Counted from the stretch's first letter, positions 15,357 to 24,643 are shown. The stretch: 32,944 nucleotides of DNA from Caballeronia sp. SEWSISQ10-4 2 (GCF_030464885.1 NZ_JALPRJ010000085.1:1-32944); one strand, 5' to 3'. The notes: generated from the sequence alone by a model not told the origin. A program made the numbers and translations.

Positions 15357-16064
15357 CTATCTTCTCTGATCCCTCAGCCACAGCGCGGCTTCGAAGCGAT
15401 TCTTGAGCGAGAGCTTCCTGAGCACATGCTTCACGTGCACCTTGACCGTGCTCTCCGCAATGCCGAGTGAGCGCGCAACGATCTTGTTCGACGCCCCTTG
15501 AGCGACGAGCTCCAGGGTCTCGCGCTCACGCTCGGTCAGATCCTCCCAGAGTGCGTGCCGCGCACGCCCTTCGGCTGGAGAAAGCCCCGCAGGAAAAGCC
15601 AGCACCCGGTCCGAGACGACATCGACCCCGCGCGCGGCTTCCTTGACCCTCGCGCACAGTTCCTCCGGTTCCATGTCCTTCAGCAGATAACCGCGTGCGC
15701 CGGCGTCGAAGGCTCGATCGAGATCGGCCTTGTTATCGGATACTGTCAACATCACGAAGCGCGCCGTGCAACCTGCGGAACGTGCGGCCCTGACCAGGGT
15801 CGCGCCGTCGATGTCCTTCATGTGCAGGTCGATCAGCGCGACATCGGGCATATGTTTCAGCACGGCTTCTATTCCTTCGTGCCCACAGGAAGCCTCGGCC
15901 ACCACGTCGAGTTCGAGGTCGGCTGAAATAAGCTGCCTGAGGCCGCGCCGGAACAGCGCGTGATCGTCGACGATGACAAGCCGCACCGGAGCGGAGACCG
16001 CCGAGTTGGCAAAGGCGGCAGTGGAAACGGGCAGGGCAGGTGTGCTGTTCACATTCAGCCTCAT
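15357..16064 (-). CDS. NarL/FixJ-family response regulator
   Basis: A 235-residue two-component regulator. The receiver domain (about 27-145) has the acidic pair in VIVDDHALFRRG, the phosphorylatable Asp in DVALIDLHMKDIDG, a Thr in FVMLTVSDN and the Lys in GYLLKDMEPEEL. The LuxR-type HTH (about 170-232) reads LTERERETLELVAQGASN and GIAESTVKVHVKHVLRKL. It overlaps the kinase gene by ATGA (16061-16064), so the two are translated together. Probable targets are the neighbouring demethylation and C1 genes, but no binding site was identified. The first 25 residues are not conserved and a later start is possible. Confidence 0.93.
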   Translation of the reverse strand: MRLNVNSTPALPVSTAAFANSAVSAPVRLVIVDDHALFRRGLRQLISADLELDVVAEASCGHEGIEAVLKHMPDVALIDLHMKDIDGATLVRAARSAGCTARFVMLTVSDNKADLDRAFDAGARGYLLKDMEPEELCARVKEAARGVDVVSDRVLAFPAGLSPAEGRARHALWEDLTERERETLELVAQGASNKIVARSLGIAESTVKVHVKHVLRKLSLKNRFEAALWLRDQRR

Positions 16065-17632
16065 GGGACCACGGATGACCCGGGCCGGAATTTCAGTCGC
16101 ACTTCGGAACCGGCAGCCGCACCGGCCAGGGGATGGTTCACGGCGCCGATCTCGATCCGGCCGCCCAGTCGTTCGCTGCGCTCACGCATAATGCTCAGGC
16201 CGTAGTGACCCGGCTGGTCGGCGGCGTCGGTGCCGAAACCCTCGCCATCGTCGAGTACCGACAAGGTCAGTTCGCCGCCACTCTCGCTGACACTGACGCG
16301 CGCATGATTCGCGCGCGCATGCCTTACCACGTTACTTAGCGCCTCGCGGGCAATCTGCAGCAGATGCAGCTCCTCTTCGGGCGACAGGTCGATCTCCTGC
16401 ACGCGGCAATCGAGTTCAATACTTGTGCGCGTGACGGCGGACAGATCGTCGACGATCACCTGCAACGACTGAGCGAGGCCGCCAGCCCCGACACTGCTGC
16501 GAAACGCGCTCAGCAACTGCCGCAGATTGCGATATGCGCTGTCCACGCCAAGCCGCAACTCGGCTAGCGACTCCTCCCAATCGCGCGCATCGATCCCGGC
16601 AGCGAAATCCGCGCGGCGGGCCTGTGCCTGCATGCGGGCCAACTGGATCTTGACGAATGAGAGTGTTTGCGCAAGCGAGTCATGCAGTTCGCGTGCTATA
16701 GCCGCGCGTTCCTCCATCAGTGCCACGCGCCGCTGGCGCCGGCTGCGCAGCAGGTTGCCGATGGTCACTGCAAGCAGGCTCGCGAAGGTGTCGAGCAGAC
16801 GTTGCTGGCGCCGCTCGAGCACATACTTCGGCGTGACTTCAAGCGCGAACACGCCATAACGATCGACCGCATCGCCAATCGGCATCACGAGCAGCGCTGG
16901 CCGGCCGTCCGGCGTGGCGTCGAAGCGCTGCACGCCCTGCTCTGCCGCCAGCCGGTGCAAGGTCATGCCGGCTGGCATCCGCACTGCCCCGCGAGCCGCC
17001 AACACCGCCGGCAACGACAGTTCTGCCGCTGCCACGTCGTGGATCAGCAGCGCGCCGCACAGGGCACCCACGCAGTCGAGCAGTTCTTCGAGCAAACTAC
17101 GCAACGACTCTTCATCGGGCGCGGAGGCGGCGAAAAGCGTGCTGGCCCGAAACAGCAGGTCGAGCGCGCGGCCCGAGTCTCGCGACTGATCGACGAGCGT
17201 GCGCTCCAGGTATTCGCTGTTGGACTCGATGCCGGCGCAGCGCGACGCCAGCGAGGTCAGGAGCGCCGCAAGGCGAGCGATCTCATGCGACGCACCATCG
17301 AAGGGACCGCGCGCACTAACGCCGATAGCATCGATCTGGTTCAGTGCATCGCGAGGAATGACGACGAGCACGCGATAACCCATGATAAACAGCGCGCCGA
17401 AACCGACAGCCAGCAATACAGCGAGCCCGGCCTGGAGGATGCTCACGAGTTCCGGCGGCGCGACGTGCTCCGCTGCCTGCAGCGCGAAGCCTGGATGCGA
17501 CGCAAGCCACGCCTGCGTCTCCACCGTTGCCAGCAGCATCACGCCAAGCAGCGCGAGCGCGGATAACCACACGATGTACCGTGCGAACAACGGGTAACTG
17601 ATCGAGTGAACGAGCGGCGAAGGTCGCGTCAC
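16061..17632 (-). CDS. NarX-like sensor histidine kinase
   Basis: A 523-residue membrane kinase. I chose GTG 17632 (VTRPSPLVHSISYPLF) because AAGGAG lies 6 bases upstream, although the frame is open much further. Two helices (about 13-40 and 60-90) enclose a loop of only about 25-30 residues, so a large periplasmic sensor domain is missing. A HAMP/GAF-like region follows (LFRASTLFAASAPDEES, ALCGALLIHD), then HisKA_3 with the phospho-His in AIARELHDSLAQTLSFVKIQ and an HATPase domain (REALSNVVRHARA, LDDGEGFG, HYGLSIMRERSERLGG). Signal sensed is unknown. Divergent from the PAS-GGDEF gene. Confidence 0.93.
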   Translation of the reverse strand: MTRPSPLVHSISYPLFARYIVWLSALALLGVMLLATVETQAWLASHPGFALQAAEHVAPPELVSILQAGLAVLLAVGFGALFIMGYRVLVVIPRDALNQIDAIGVSARGPFDGASHEIARLAALLTSLASRCAGIESNSEYLERTLVDQSRDSGRALDLLFRASTLFAASAPDEESLRSLLEELLDCVGALCGALLIHDVAAAELSLPAVLAARGAVRMPAGMTLHRLAAEQGVQRFDATPDGRPALLVMPIGDAVDRYGVFALEVTPKYVLERRQQRLLDTFASLLAVTIGNLLRSRRQRRVALMEERAAIARELHDSLAQTLSFVKIQLARMQAQARRADFAAGIDARDWEESLAELRLGVDSAYRNLRQLLSAFRSSVGAGGLAQSLQVIVDDLSAVTRTSIELDCRVQEIDLSPEEELHLLQIAREALSNVVRHARANHARVSVSESGGELTLSVLDDGEGFGTDAADQPGHYGLSIMRERSERLGGRIEIGAVNHPLAGAAAGSEVRLKFRPGSSVVP

Positions 17633-17768
17633 GGCTCTCCTTCGTAATGGCGCCGCGGGCAGCGGGCGTTTTGATATCCGGAGCAACAGATACAACCAAG
17701 CAACTTCTGGACCAAATTGTGCTTGGTTGCTTCGATTCAACTTACCTGCCAGGGGCGGTTTTTCCCCG
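17633..17768. promoter_or_regulatory. Divergent promoter region, kinase/PAS-GGDEF
   Basis: A 136-base gap between the two divergent start codons. It must hold both promoters; I could not fix -10/-35 elements with confidence. The RBS AAGGAG belongs to the kinase, and AGGGGCGG to the PAS-GGDEF gene. Confidence 0.5.
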
Positions 17769-19625
17769 ATGACGCTGTTCATCTTCGCCGTACTGCTGCT
17801 TTGCGCGTTGAGCGCCATGGTGTTGTGGCCGGTTCTCACCCTCGCCGCGTTGCCGCTGACGGGCGTGGCGCTGGCGCTGGTCGTGGCGGTAGCGGGCGGC
17901 ATCGGCGTACCTGCGCTCTTGCTCGCGCGCAGGAGGCCGCGACGCAGCGCCCAGCACGTGTCTCTTGCCGCCGAGCGCGAAGTGCTGGCGAGCTACATCG
18001 ATCATGCGTTCCGTCCCGCCTTGCTCGTGTCCGGCAACAATGTGTTGCGGGCCAACCTCGCGTTGCTGAAAGAGCTGGGCATGAGCAGTTCCGGCGACGA
18101 CATCATTGGGATGCCCTTCGAGAACATCGTCCATCCTCGCGATCAGCAGCGCGTGCCGCAGATCCTCGAACAGCGTGACGGCCACGACGAAGTCCTCACC
18201 TTGGTGCGCGCCGACGGCTCCTCGAGCAGGCTTCATGTCAGCGTGTTTCCCGGTGCGCATCCTACGCTGCGCATGCTGCAACTGGGCGGCACGCAGACAG
18301 ACGGCGAGCGCTCGACGCAGCCGTCCGGCGGCACGTGGCCGCACAGGCTTGCTGCGCGCCTTGGCGACGTGCTGTTCGCACTCGACGACGAACTGGCCGT
18401 GGCCTACATCAGCCCCGCCTGGTCGATGGTTGCGGGTGCGGGCTCGGCTAACGTGACCGGCACGCCGCTGCTGCAGTTGTTGCATCCCGAAGACCGCGCT
18501 GCGGTGACCCAGGCCTTGCGCGAAGCCGTGCGAAACAGCGGCGCCGCCACGCCGGTCGAAGCGCGCGTGCTGAACGCACAAGGACCGCTGTGCTGGATGG
18601 AGATTCGTGCTCGCGCGCTCCCCCCTGCGGCCGACGATCCCCAGCCCGGCGCAGTGATCGGCGTGATGATCGACGTCACACGGCGAAAGCTCAACGAAGA
18701 AAGCCTGCGCGCGCAACGGCGTAGCCTGCGAACGCTGGTGGACAACGTGCCCGGCATGATCTATCGCGGCCACAGTGACCGGCGCTGGTCGATGGAGTTC
18801 GTCAGCGAAGGTTGCCTCGAACTCACCGGCTACCCCCCCACCGCGCTGATGGGAAACGGCCCGGTGGGCTTTGGCGACCTGATTCATCCCGAAGACCGCG
18901 AATACGTGTGGACCAGCGTGCAGATGCGCACCGGACGCGGGGAAGGGTTCGAGCTGACCTACAAGATCATCGACCGCGGCGGCAACATCAAGTGGGTCGC
19001 CGAGATCGGCCGGGGTATCTTTTCGGCGACCGGCGAACTGCTCGGCCTCGAAGGGTTGATCACCGATTTCAGCTCGCGCCAGCGCGTGCAGGAAGATGCG
19101 CGCCGGCGCCTGATCTACGAATCGACGACCGGCCTGATGAACCACAGCGTCCTGCTCGACCGGCTCGCCTTCACGTTCGCGCATGCCACCGCGAACGGTT
19201 ACCGGTTCGCCGTCGCCTACCTGTGCTTCGGCGGTCCTCAGTCGCTCGCGCAGGAATACGGCCCGGCCGACGCCGACCGCCTGATGATCGAACTCGGCAA
19301 GCGGCTGAAAGTGCTGCATACCGACTGCAATGGCATCGGCCGTCATGACGATGCGGGCTTCGTATGCCTGTTGACGGATTTCACCTTCGGCGCGGGTCCG
19401 CGGTCGCATGCCGCGGCAAGCCCGGACGACAGTCAGGTCGAGCAGCGGCTAGGCCGATTGCTCGAGGGAATCGGCACGCCGGTCCGGCTGGACCATCGTG
19501 AGTTTGCGTTGCGGATGCACTGGTCGCTGGTGTGGCATGACGCCGGCCGGCATCGTGTGCCCGGTCAGATGATAGAAGAAGCGATCGACACGACCACCGC
19601 GCAACTCCACGCACTGAGCGGATAA
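17769..19625 (+). CDS. Membrane PAS-PAS-PAS protein with degenerate GGDEF domain
   Basis: A 618-residue signalling protein. ATG 17769 has an RBS (AGGGGCGG). Two N-terminal helices (about 1-53) are followed by three PAS-type segments: about 70-175 (SYIDHAFRPALLVSGNNVLR), about 195-315 (RLGDVLFALDDELAVAYISP, ending DVTRRKLNEE) and about 325-445 (VDNVPGMIYRGH, LIHPEDREYV). The last about 170 residues have GGDEF-domain character (ESTTGLMNHSVLLDRLAFTF), but the active-site motif reads GRHDDAGFVCLL instead of RxGGDEFxxLL, so diguanylate cyclase activity is unlikely. It may sense a ligand and work with the neighbouring two-component pair. It ends 15 bases from the convergent DUF1989-GcvT gene. Confidence 0.88.
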   Translation: MTLFIFAVLLLCALSAMVLWPVLTLAALPLTGVALALVVAVAGGIGVPALLLARRRPRRSAQHVSLAAEREVLASYIDHAFRPALLVSGNNVLRANLALLKELGMSSSGDDIIGMPFENIVHPRDQQRVPQILEQRDGHDEVLTLVRADGSSSRLHVSVFPGAHPTLRMLQLGGTQTDGERSTQPSGGTWPHRLAARLGDVLFALDDELAVAYISPAWSMVAGAGSANVTGTPLLQLLHPEDRAAVTQALREAVRNSGAATPVEARVLNAQGPLCWMEIRARALPPAADDPQPGAVIGVMIDVTRRKLNEESLRAQRRSLRTLVDNVPGMIYRGHSDRRWSMEFVSEGCLELTGYPPTALMGNGPVGFGDLIHPEDREYVWTSVQMRTGRGEGFELTYKIIDRGGNIKWVAEIGRGIFSATGELLGLEGLITDFSSRQRVQEDARRRLIYESTTGLMNHSVLLDRLAFTFAHATANGYRFAVAYLCFGGPQSLAQEYGPADADRLMIELGKRLKVLHTDCNGIGRHDDAGFVCLLTDFTFGAGPRSHAAASPDDSQVEQRLGRLLEGIGTPVRLDHREFALRMHWSLVWHDAGRHRVPGQMIEEAIDTTTAQLHALSG

Positions 19626-19640
19626 GACGCGCCTCTCGCG

Positions 19641-21581
19641 CTAGCTTCTTACGCGGCTCTTGGTCGGGTCGTAGTGCGGAAAAGGCACCACGTCGACGGC
19701 CAGCCGCTTGAGCTTTCCATCGAGCTTGCCGATCTCGAAGCGCGAGCCTGCCTCCGAATACAGGACATCGACACGTGCGAGCGCGATCTGCTTGTCGAGC
19801 AGCGGTGAGCGCGTCGCACTGGTCACCTGCCCGATCTGCGCCCGGCCGTCATAGACGATATCGCCACTGGCGAGCGCTTCAGCGCCCTCGCCGATCAGAC
19901 CGACCAGCTTTTTCTGCGGCCTGAGGGCGCGCGCCGCAAGCGCCTCCTTGCCAACAAAATCCGAAGGCTTGTCCGGCGCCACGCAAAAGCCGATCCCAGC
20001 TTCGAAGGGATCGGTCATCGGACAGAACTCCTGCCCCGCGAAAGCCAGGCCCGCTTCGATGCGAAGCATATCGAGCGCAGCCATGCCCAACGGCGCGATA
20101 CCGTGAGGGGCGCCCGCTTCCCAGACCGCATCCCAGACCCGCGTGGCGTCCGGCGGATGACACCATAATTCGAACCCCAACTCGCCGGTGTAACCCGTTC
20201 GGGACACGATTACGGGAACACCTTCAGGACCACCGATGCGCCCCACGGTAAACCGGAACCACTTCAGCGTTTCGGCGCTGCTGCGGACAGGCGGCGTCCA
20301 CAAGACCTCTCTGAGTACGTCGCGGCTTGCCGGACCTTGCAGTGCGATGTTATGCAGGCGATCGGTCACGTTGCGCACGAAAACCTTGAGCCCGAGCGCC
20401 ACTGCCTGTTCCTGCAGCCAAAGCCCAGTCGTATCTTCCCCGCAGACAAAGCGGAAATTATCCGTGCCCAGCCTGAACACCGTGGCGTCGTCCATCATCC
20501 CGCCGTGCGGGTGACACACGGCCGTGTACACCACCTGTCCAACCGCGAGCTTGCGCATGTCGCGTGTCTGTACATGCTGGAGCAAAGCCTGCGCATCGGG
20601 ACCGGTCACATCGAACTTGCGCAGCGCCGACAGGTCCATGACCGCGACGCGTTCACGGCATGCCCAGTACTCGGCCATCGCACCATAGCCGGTGAACTCG
20701 TGCGGCAGCCAGAACCCGCGATAGTCCACGAAGTGTTGCGCAAGAGCGCGCGTGCGCGGCGCGAAGGCGCTGTCGCGTGTCAATCGAGGCGTGGCGTCGG
20801 CAGTCATACGGTGGGCGATTGCGCTCGGAAAGGAATGATGCGCGTCGTACACGCGCACCAGGATGTCGGTGGGTCGCCAGCCATTGGCGGCATCGATATC
20901 GTCGGCGCACGACGAAACGGCCAGCAGTAAGTCGCGGCTCGCACGCAGCAGCACATAGTCGCCAGTGCGCGACCACGGCTCGTCGAACACCAGCGTGCCG
21001 CACGGCTCGATCCGCGTATTGAAGAAGAAGTTGATAGCGATCCAGCCCGGACGCGGCGCGATGCCATGCGGCGCCAGCACCGTGTTGAAGTTTTCGCTGC
21101 AACTGTCGTGGCCGGGGTAACCCGCGTCGTCGTAATACTTGCGCGTGCAGGCGAGCGCAAAACTATCGTGGCGCCCTACTGTGTCCTGCACGACTTCGAG
21201 CATCGCCTGCATGCGCGAGTCGTAGTACTTCGCATGCAGGCCGGGTTGCGGCACATCGCGGCACATCAGCGTACGCGTGACGGCGGGGTCGAGCGCGAGC
21301 GTTTCACCGCGCGCGAGCGCCGCGGCGTCGAAGGCGAGCAGGTCCGAACACTGTCGTCCTTCCACGTCTATCACCTGCACGTACTGCCCTGCTGCGACGC
21401 TCAACGTACGCGCCGACCCCGCGGCCACGCGATATTCGGCAAGCACTTCAGCAAGGCGCGCGCGTTCGAGCGGATCGGCATGCGGCGGCGCGGGCTTATC
21501 GGTTAGATCGTCGGCCAAGTCGTTGGCTAAAGGCGGCAGATCGAATTCCGGCAGCTCGCCTGACAACACTTCGTTCAACAT
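19641..21581 (-). CDS. DUF1989-GcvT fusion protein
   Basis: A 646-residue fusion. The N-terminal part (about 40-240) is a DUF1989 (urea carboxylase-associated) domain: AGQYVQVIDVEGRQCSDLLA, ALDPAVTRTLMCRDVPQPGL, TRKYYDDAGYPGHDSCSENF. The C-terminal part (about 270-646) is a GcvT-type folate enzyme: ALRKFDVTGPDAQALLQHVQ, HPHGGMMDDATVFRL (conserved Asp), IVSRTGYTGELGFELWCHPP, IGQVTSATRSPLLDKQIALA. I chose ATG 21581, which overlaps the flavin reductase stop by 7 bases; an upstream in-frame extension is only the shadow of that gene. The GcvT half presumably captures formaldehyde-level carbon on THF; the function of the DUF1989 half is unknown. It is the last gene of the operon. Confidence 0.9.
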   Translation of the reverse strand: MLNEVLSGELPEFDLPPLANDLADDLTDKPAPPHADPLERARLAEVLAEYRVAAGSARTLSVAAGQYVQVIDVEGRQCSDLLAFDAAALARGETLALDPAVTRTLMCRDVPQPGLHAKYYDSRMQAMLEVVQDTVGRHDSFALACTRKYYDDAGYPGHDSCSENFNTVLAPHGIAPRPGWIAINFFFNTRIEPCGTLVFDEPWSRTGDYVLLRASRDLLLAVSSCADDIDAANGWRPTDILVRVYDAHHSFPSAIAHRMTADATPRLTRDSAFAPRTRALAQHFVDYRGFWLPHEFTGYGAMAEYWACRERVAVMDLSALRKFDVTGPDAQALLQHVQTRDMRKLAVGQVVYTAVCHPHGGMMDDATVFRLGTDNFRFVCGEDTTGLWLQEQAVALGLKVFVRNVTDRLHNIALQGPASRDVLREVLWTPPVRSSAETLKWFRFTVGRIGGPEGVPVIVSRTGYTGELGFELWCHPPDATRVWDAVWEAGAPHGIAPLGMAALDMLRIEAGLAFAGQEFCPMTDPFEAGIGFCVAPDKPSDFVGKEALAARALRPQKKLVGLIGEGAEALASGDIVYDGRAQIGQVTSATRSPLLDKQIALARVDVLYSEAGSRFEIGKLDGKLKRLAVDVVPFPHYDPTKSRVRS

Positions 21582-22060
21582 ACCGCCGTCTCCGCGAGCG
21601 CACGATAAGACCCGCGGCAAAACACCAGCGGCTCCCCGTCGCGCGCCCTCATCGACTGCACTTCGACTACGAAGATCGTATGGTCGCCACCGTCGTAGCG
21701 CGCATACGGGCGGCACTCGAAAATCGCCAGCGCATCGCTCAACAGAGGACTGCCCGACCTGCCGCGCACGTAGTCGAGACCGGCCCATTTCTCCGTGCCG
21801 CCTCTCGCGAACCGCATCGACAGTTCGTGCTGGCCGTGCCCGAGCACATGAATCGCGATGCCTTCGGCCGCATCGAACGAACGGTGGCACGGCGAAGTCT
21901 TGCCGATGCTGAACAGCACGAGCGCCGGTTCGAGCGACACCGCGTTGAACGAACTGACAGTCACGCCCACCGGCCCGAAATCGGCATCGTGCGTGGTCAC
22001 CACTGCGACGCCGGTCGGGAAATGGCCGAGCGTCGTGCGGAACTCGCGCGGATCCATCAT
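21575..22060 (-). CDS. Flavin reductase, two-component monooxygenase partner
   Basis: A 161-residue flavin reductase of the HpaC/RutF-like family, supplying reduced FMN or FAD to a monooxygenase. Typical elements are FRTTLGHFPTGVAVVTTHD, GVTVSSFNAVSLEPALVLFS, IAIHVLGHGQHELSMRFA and, near the end, ECRPYARYDGGDHTIFVVEV. The ATG overlaps the stop of the acyl-CoA-dehydrogenase-like gene (ATGA), and its own stop overlaps the next start. This tight coupling points to that upstream gene product as its partner. Confidence 0.92.
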   Translation of the reverse strand: MMDPREFRTTLGHFPTGVAVVTTHDADFGPVGVTVSSFNAVSLEPALVLFSIGKTSPCHRSFDAAEGIAIHVLGHGQHELSMRFARGGTEKWAGLDYVRGRSGSPLLSDALAIFECRPYARYDGGDHTIFVVEVQSMRARDGEPLVFCRGSYRALAETAVC

Positions 22061-23466
22061 GCCGCCGCTGCGGTCTGCAGTTCGGACAGCAGGCCGTTGG
22101 CAAAGGCCATCTTTTCGTCGCGGGACATCTTCTTCAGCTCATTCGAAAGCACGCGCTGATTGACCGACTGGTTCCAGTAGTCGAGCACCTCGAAGCCGAG
22201 CAACGCCGACTTGCCCACGAACTGCCGCAGCACTTCGTTGGTTGGTCCCATCACCCAGCCGGCCTTGCCGTCGCGCAGCAGGCGCTCGATCTGCAGGCCC
22301 GGCTTGTAACCTGTGCCGCCGCACGCGTGCAGCATCTTGTCGGTCACGTGCGAGACATTCTTCGCGGCAAAAAACTTCACTTGCCACAACCAGTGCAGCA
22401 TGCGCGATCGCGGCAAGTAGTCGGTATCGGCGTGCAGGTCCCAGTCGCAATCGCCCGTCAGCGCGTCGAGCGACTGCGCCGCGAGATACACATATGAGCG
22501 GCTCGCGTTGGTGTCAATGATCGCTTCGCCCACGTAGTCCTGGATGGTCGGATAGTCGGCCACGCGCATGCCGACGTCGGCGTGGGTCTTGCGCGTGGTG
22601 TGATTCTTCGCGATATCGATAGTGGCGAGCGCAATGCCGTTCCAGCAGGCCGACGAACACGTCAGGAAGAACGGATCGACCACTTCGTCGTTGGACTTCG
22701 CGCCGTCGCCGACCGGGCCGACCAGGCCGGTATCCGGCAACAGCACGCCTTCGATCGAGATCGGGCCCGACTGGTTGCCGCGCAACCCAAGGCCGTCCCA
22801 GTTCGCAGGGTCGGCCTTGACCTGATCCTTCTGCACGAGGAAGCAGCTCAGGTTCGAGTAGTCGCCGCCGAAATCCGGGCTGGTGGTCTGGATGATGTAC
22901 CAGTCCGCAAAGCCGCCCGAGGTTGTCCACGATGCCTTCTTGTTGACGCGCCAGCCGCCGTCCACACGCTCTGCCCGCGACGACATCGGGTACCAGAAAT
23001 GCGAGCCCGTCTCCGGATCCGAATACGACAGCGTGCCGATCAGCACGTCGCGGTCGATACGCGTGAGGATGTCGCGCAGCGCGGGATTCGTGTGATGGCG
23101 AAACAGCGCGGCGGCCGTGGCGCCGAGGTGCATTGTGTAGCACATCGCAGTCGACGGGCAGCCGTAGCGGGCGATCGTCTCGACAATCATGGCTGCGCAC
23201 AGGTGGCTCTGGCCGCGGCCGCCGAGTTCCTTCGGCACGATCAGCCCGAGCAGGCCGAGTTTCGCCAGCGCTTCGAAATTCTTGCGCGGATAAACAAAGC
23301 CCTTGTCGCTTTCGATGGCATTGGCGCGCAGCGTTTTCTGGCACAGCGCGATCAGTTGCGTCTGCAAGTCCTTCTGCTCGTCGTCGAGCAGCCATTGCGG
23401 GTCCCATTCATAGCCGAGCCCCCAATAGCGTTCTTCGCCCCACATCTTCGTTGCTTGCATCGTCAT
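22057..23466 (-). CDS. Acyl-CoA-dehydrogenase-fold flavin-dependent monooxygenase
   Basis: A 469-residue protein of the acyl-CoA dehydrogenase superfamily: LGLLGLIVPKELGGRGQSHL, CYTMHLGATAAALFRHH, IGTLSYSDPETGSHFWYPMS, KKASWTTSGGFADWYIIQTT, LRGNQSGPISIEGVLLPD and, near the end, MLHACGGTGYKPGLQIERLL. Being coupled to a flavin reductase, it is more likely a group D flavin monooxygenase than a fatty-acid dehydrogenase. RBS AAGGAA precedes ATG 23466. It follows the heme N-demethylase gene by 56 bases. The substrate is unknown; an oxidative N-demethylation or N-hydroxylation step fits the neighbours. Confidence 0.87.
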   Translation of the reverse strand: MTMQATKMWGEERYWGLGYEWDPQWLLDDEQKDLQTQLIALCQKTLRANAIESDKGFVYPRKNFEALAKLGLLGLIVPKELGGRGQSHLCAAMIVETIARYGCPSTAMCYTMHLGATAAALFRHHTNPALRDILTRIDRDVLIGTLSYSDPETGSHFWYPMSSRAERVDGGWRVNKKASWTTSGGFADWYIIQTTSPDFGGDYSNLSCFLVQKDQVKADPANWDGLGLRGNQSGPISIEGVLLPDTGLVGPVGDGAKSNDEVVDPFFLTCSSACWNGIALATIDIAKNHTTRKTHADVGMRVADYPTIQDYVGEAIIDTNASRSYVYLAAQSLDALTGDCDWDLHADTDYLPRSRMLHWLWQVKFFAAKNVSHVTDKMLHACGGTGYKPGLQIERLLRDGKAGWVMGPTNEVLRQFVGKSALLGFEVLDYWNQSVNQRVLSNELKKMSRDEKMAFANGLLSELQTAAAA

Positions 23467-23522
23467 GACAGATTCCTTGAATGGCAGAAAATTCGGGCCT
23501 TCGATCCGGCCTTGCGGTGTGC

Positions 23523-24578
23523 TCAGGCAGCCAGGGTTTCCGCTGCGGTTCCTGCTGCGGTGGGTGTGCCGTCGTCGTATTGGGAAAGCCACGTCACCGC
23601 CGTCCCGCGAAAGCGCGCGAGACCCTTGTATGCCGCGAGTTCGTCCGGCAGCGACTGCAGCACGCGATGCATGCGGCACGCCCACTTGCGCACACGCACC
23701 AGTTCGTCCAGACGGATCAGGTAACAGCGCACACCGAACAGCACCCCGTTGCTGCGCGGCAAGCGGAACAGCGTCTGCAATTCCACTCGCAGATGCAGTT
23801 TTTGCCCGATGTTTTCTGAGGTGATGCTGGCGCGGTCGGGACCCCAGTGCGGGTAGTTTTCCGGCGATGTATCGAGGCGCGGATTCACCGTCATCGTCCA
23901 GTTGAGGCGTCGAACCGGCTTGCCCCATTGCAAACGCAGCAGGAATTGCAACGCGCGGTCGAACACGCCCATCTGGTGTGCGAGCGGCACGGGTGCATGC
24001 CATTCGACGAAGCTCATGCCCAGATCGAAGTCGAGCGACCAGTCCGCCTGCGACGTCACCATGCCGCCATCCATGAACAGGTTGTCGTCGCGATGATCGA
24101 GCAGGCAGAAATCGCCCTGCGCCTGCCGCGTGATGTATTCGAACGGCGGCAGCGGCAGCGTCGATGCGTCGCCGAAACGGAAGCGGTCAGCGATCCCGAG
24201 CGGGCCATTGATCCACGTCCACCATTCGCCGTCGCGTGTCAGGCGAAAGTGCTGCGGATAGTCGCGCGACAGGCTTTCCATCAGCAGCTCGAGCGTGTCC
24301 CACTCGGCCACCTGCATGTGCGGCAGGACCTGACAACGCAGCGGATCGGCCGCGAGTGTCAGCGCGCGGTCGCGGCATTCCGCGACATAGTGTTCATCGA
24401 CGTCGAAGGTGGCCTGGAACGCGTCCGAGGGACCACCCGTCACATGCGGTTCGATGTTGACGCTGTACATGTAACGATCTTCGTGAAACGGAAACGGGAA
24501 GCGCAGGATCGCCTCGTTGCTGTTGTTGTAGCGGAAGTCGTCGCGAAAGGTCTCGTCGGGCTTGAAGGTCATGGTCAT
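23523..24578 (-). CDS. Heme-dependent oxidative N-demethylase (DUF3445)
   Basis: A 351-residue protein of the DUF3445 / heme-dependent oxidative N-demethylase family, whose known members act in dimethylamine monooxygenase. Family-like features are the start RFPFPFHEDRYMYSVNIEPH, LPHMQVAEWDTLELLMESLS, DGGMVTSQADWSLDFDLGMS, HAPVPLAHQMGVFDRALQFL, and VNPRLDTSPENYPHWGPDRA, with RVELQTLFRLPRSNGVLFGV near the end. ATG 24578 has a G-rich RBS. It is the third gene of the operon after the DmmA-like and reductase genes, the set expected for a dimethylamine-type monooxygenase. The actual amine is not certain. Confidence 0.87.
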   Translation of the reverse strand: MTMTFKPDETFRDDFRYNNSNEAILRFPFPFHEDRYMYSVNIEPHVTGGPSDAFQATFDVDEHYVAECRDRALTLAADPLRCQVLPHMQVAEWDTLELLMESLSRDYPQHFRLTRDGEWWTWINGPLGIADRFRFGDASTLPLPPFEYITRQAQGDFCLLDHRDDNLFMDGGMVTSQADWSLDFDLGMSFVEWHAPVPLAHQMGVFDRALQFLLRLQWGKPVRRLNWTMTVNPRLDTSPENYPHWGPDRASITSENIGQKLHLRVELQTLFRLPRSNGVLFGVRCYLIRLDELVRVRKWACRMHRVLQSLPDELAAYKGLARFRGTAVTWLSQYDDGTPTAAGTAAETLAA

Positions 24579-24643
24579 CTCGATCCCCCGTGAATGGGTG
24601 TCTTGTCGACGCTGCTCGGGCATCGCAGCACGTAACTGCGGCA

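Noticed and set aside
17742..19409. 555-codon frame antisense to the PAS-GGDEF gene
   Set aside because: It is a high-GC shadow frame rich in His, Arg and Ala; the plus-strand gene has clear domains.
22582..23724. 380-codon frame antisense to the acyl-CoA-dehydrogenase-like gene
   Set aside because: Shadow frame of a well-supported gene with no domain of its own.
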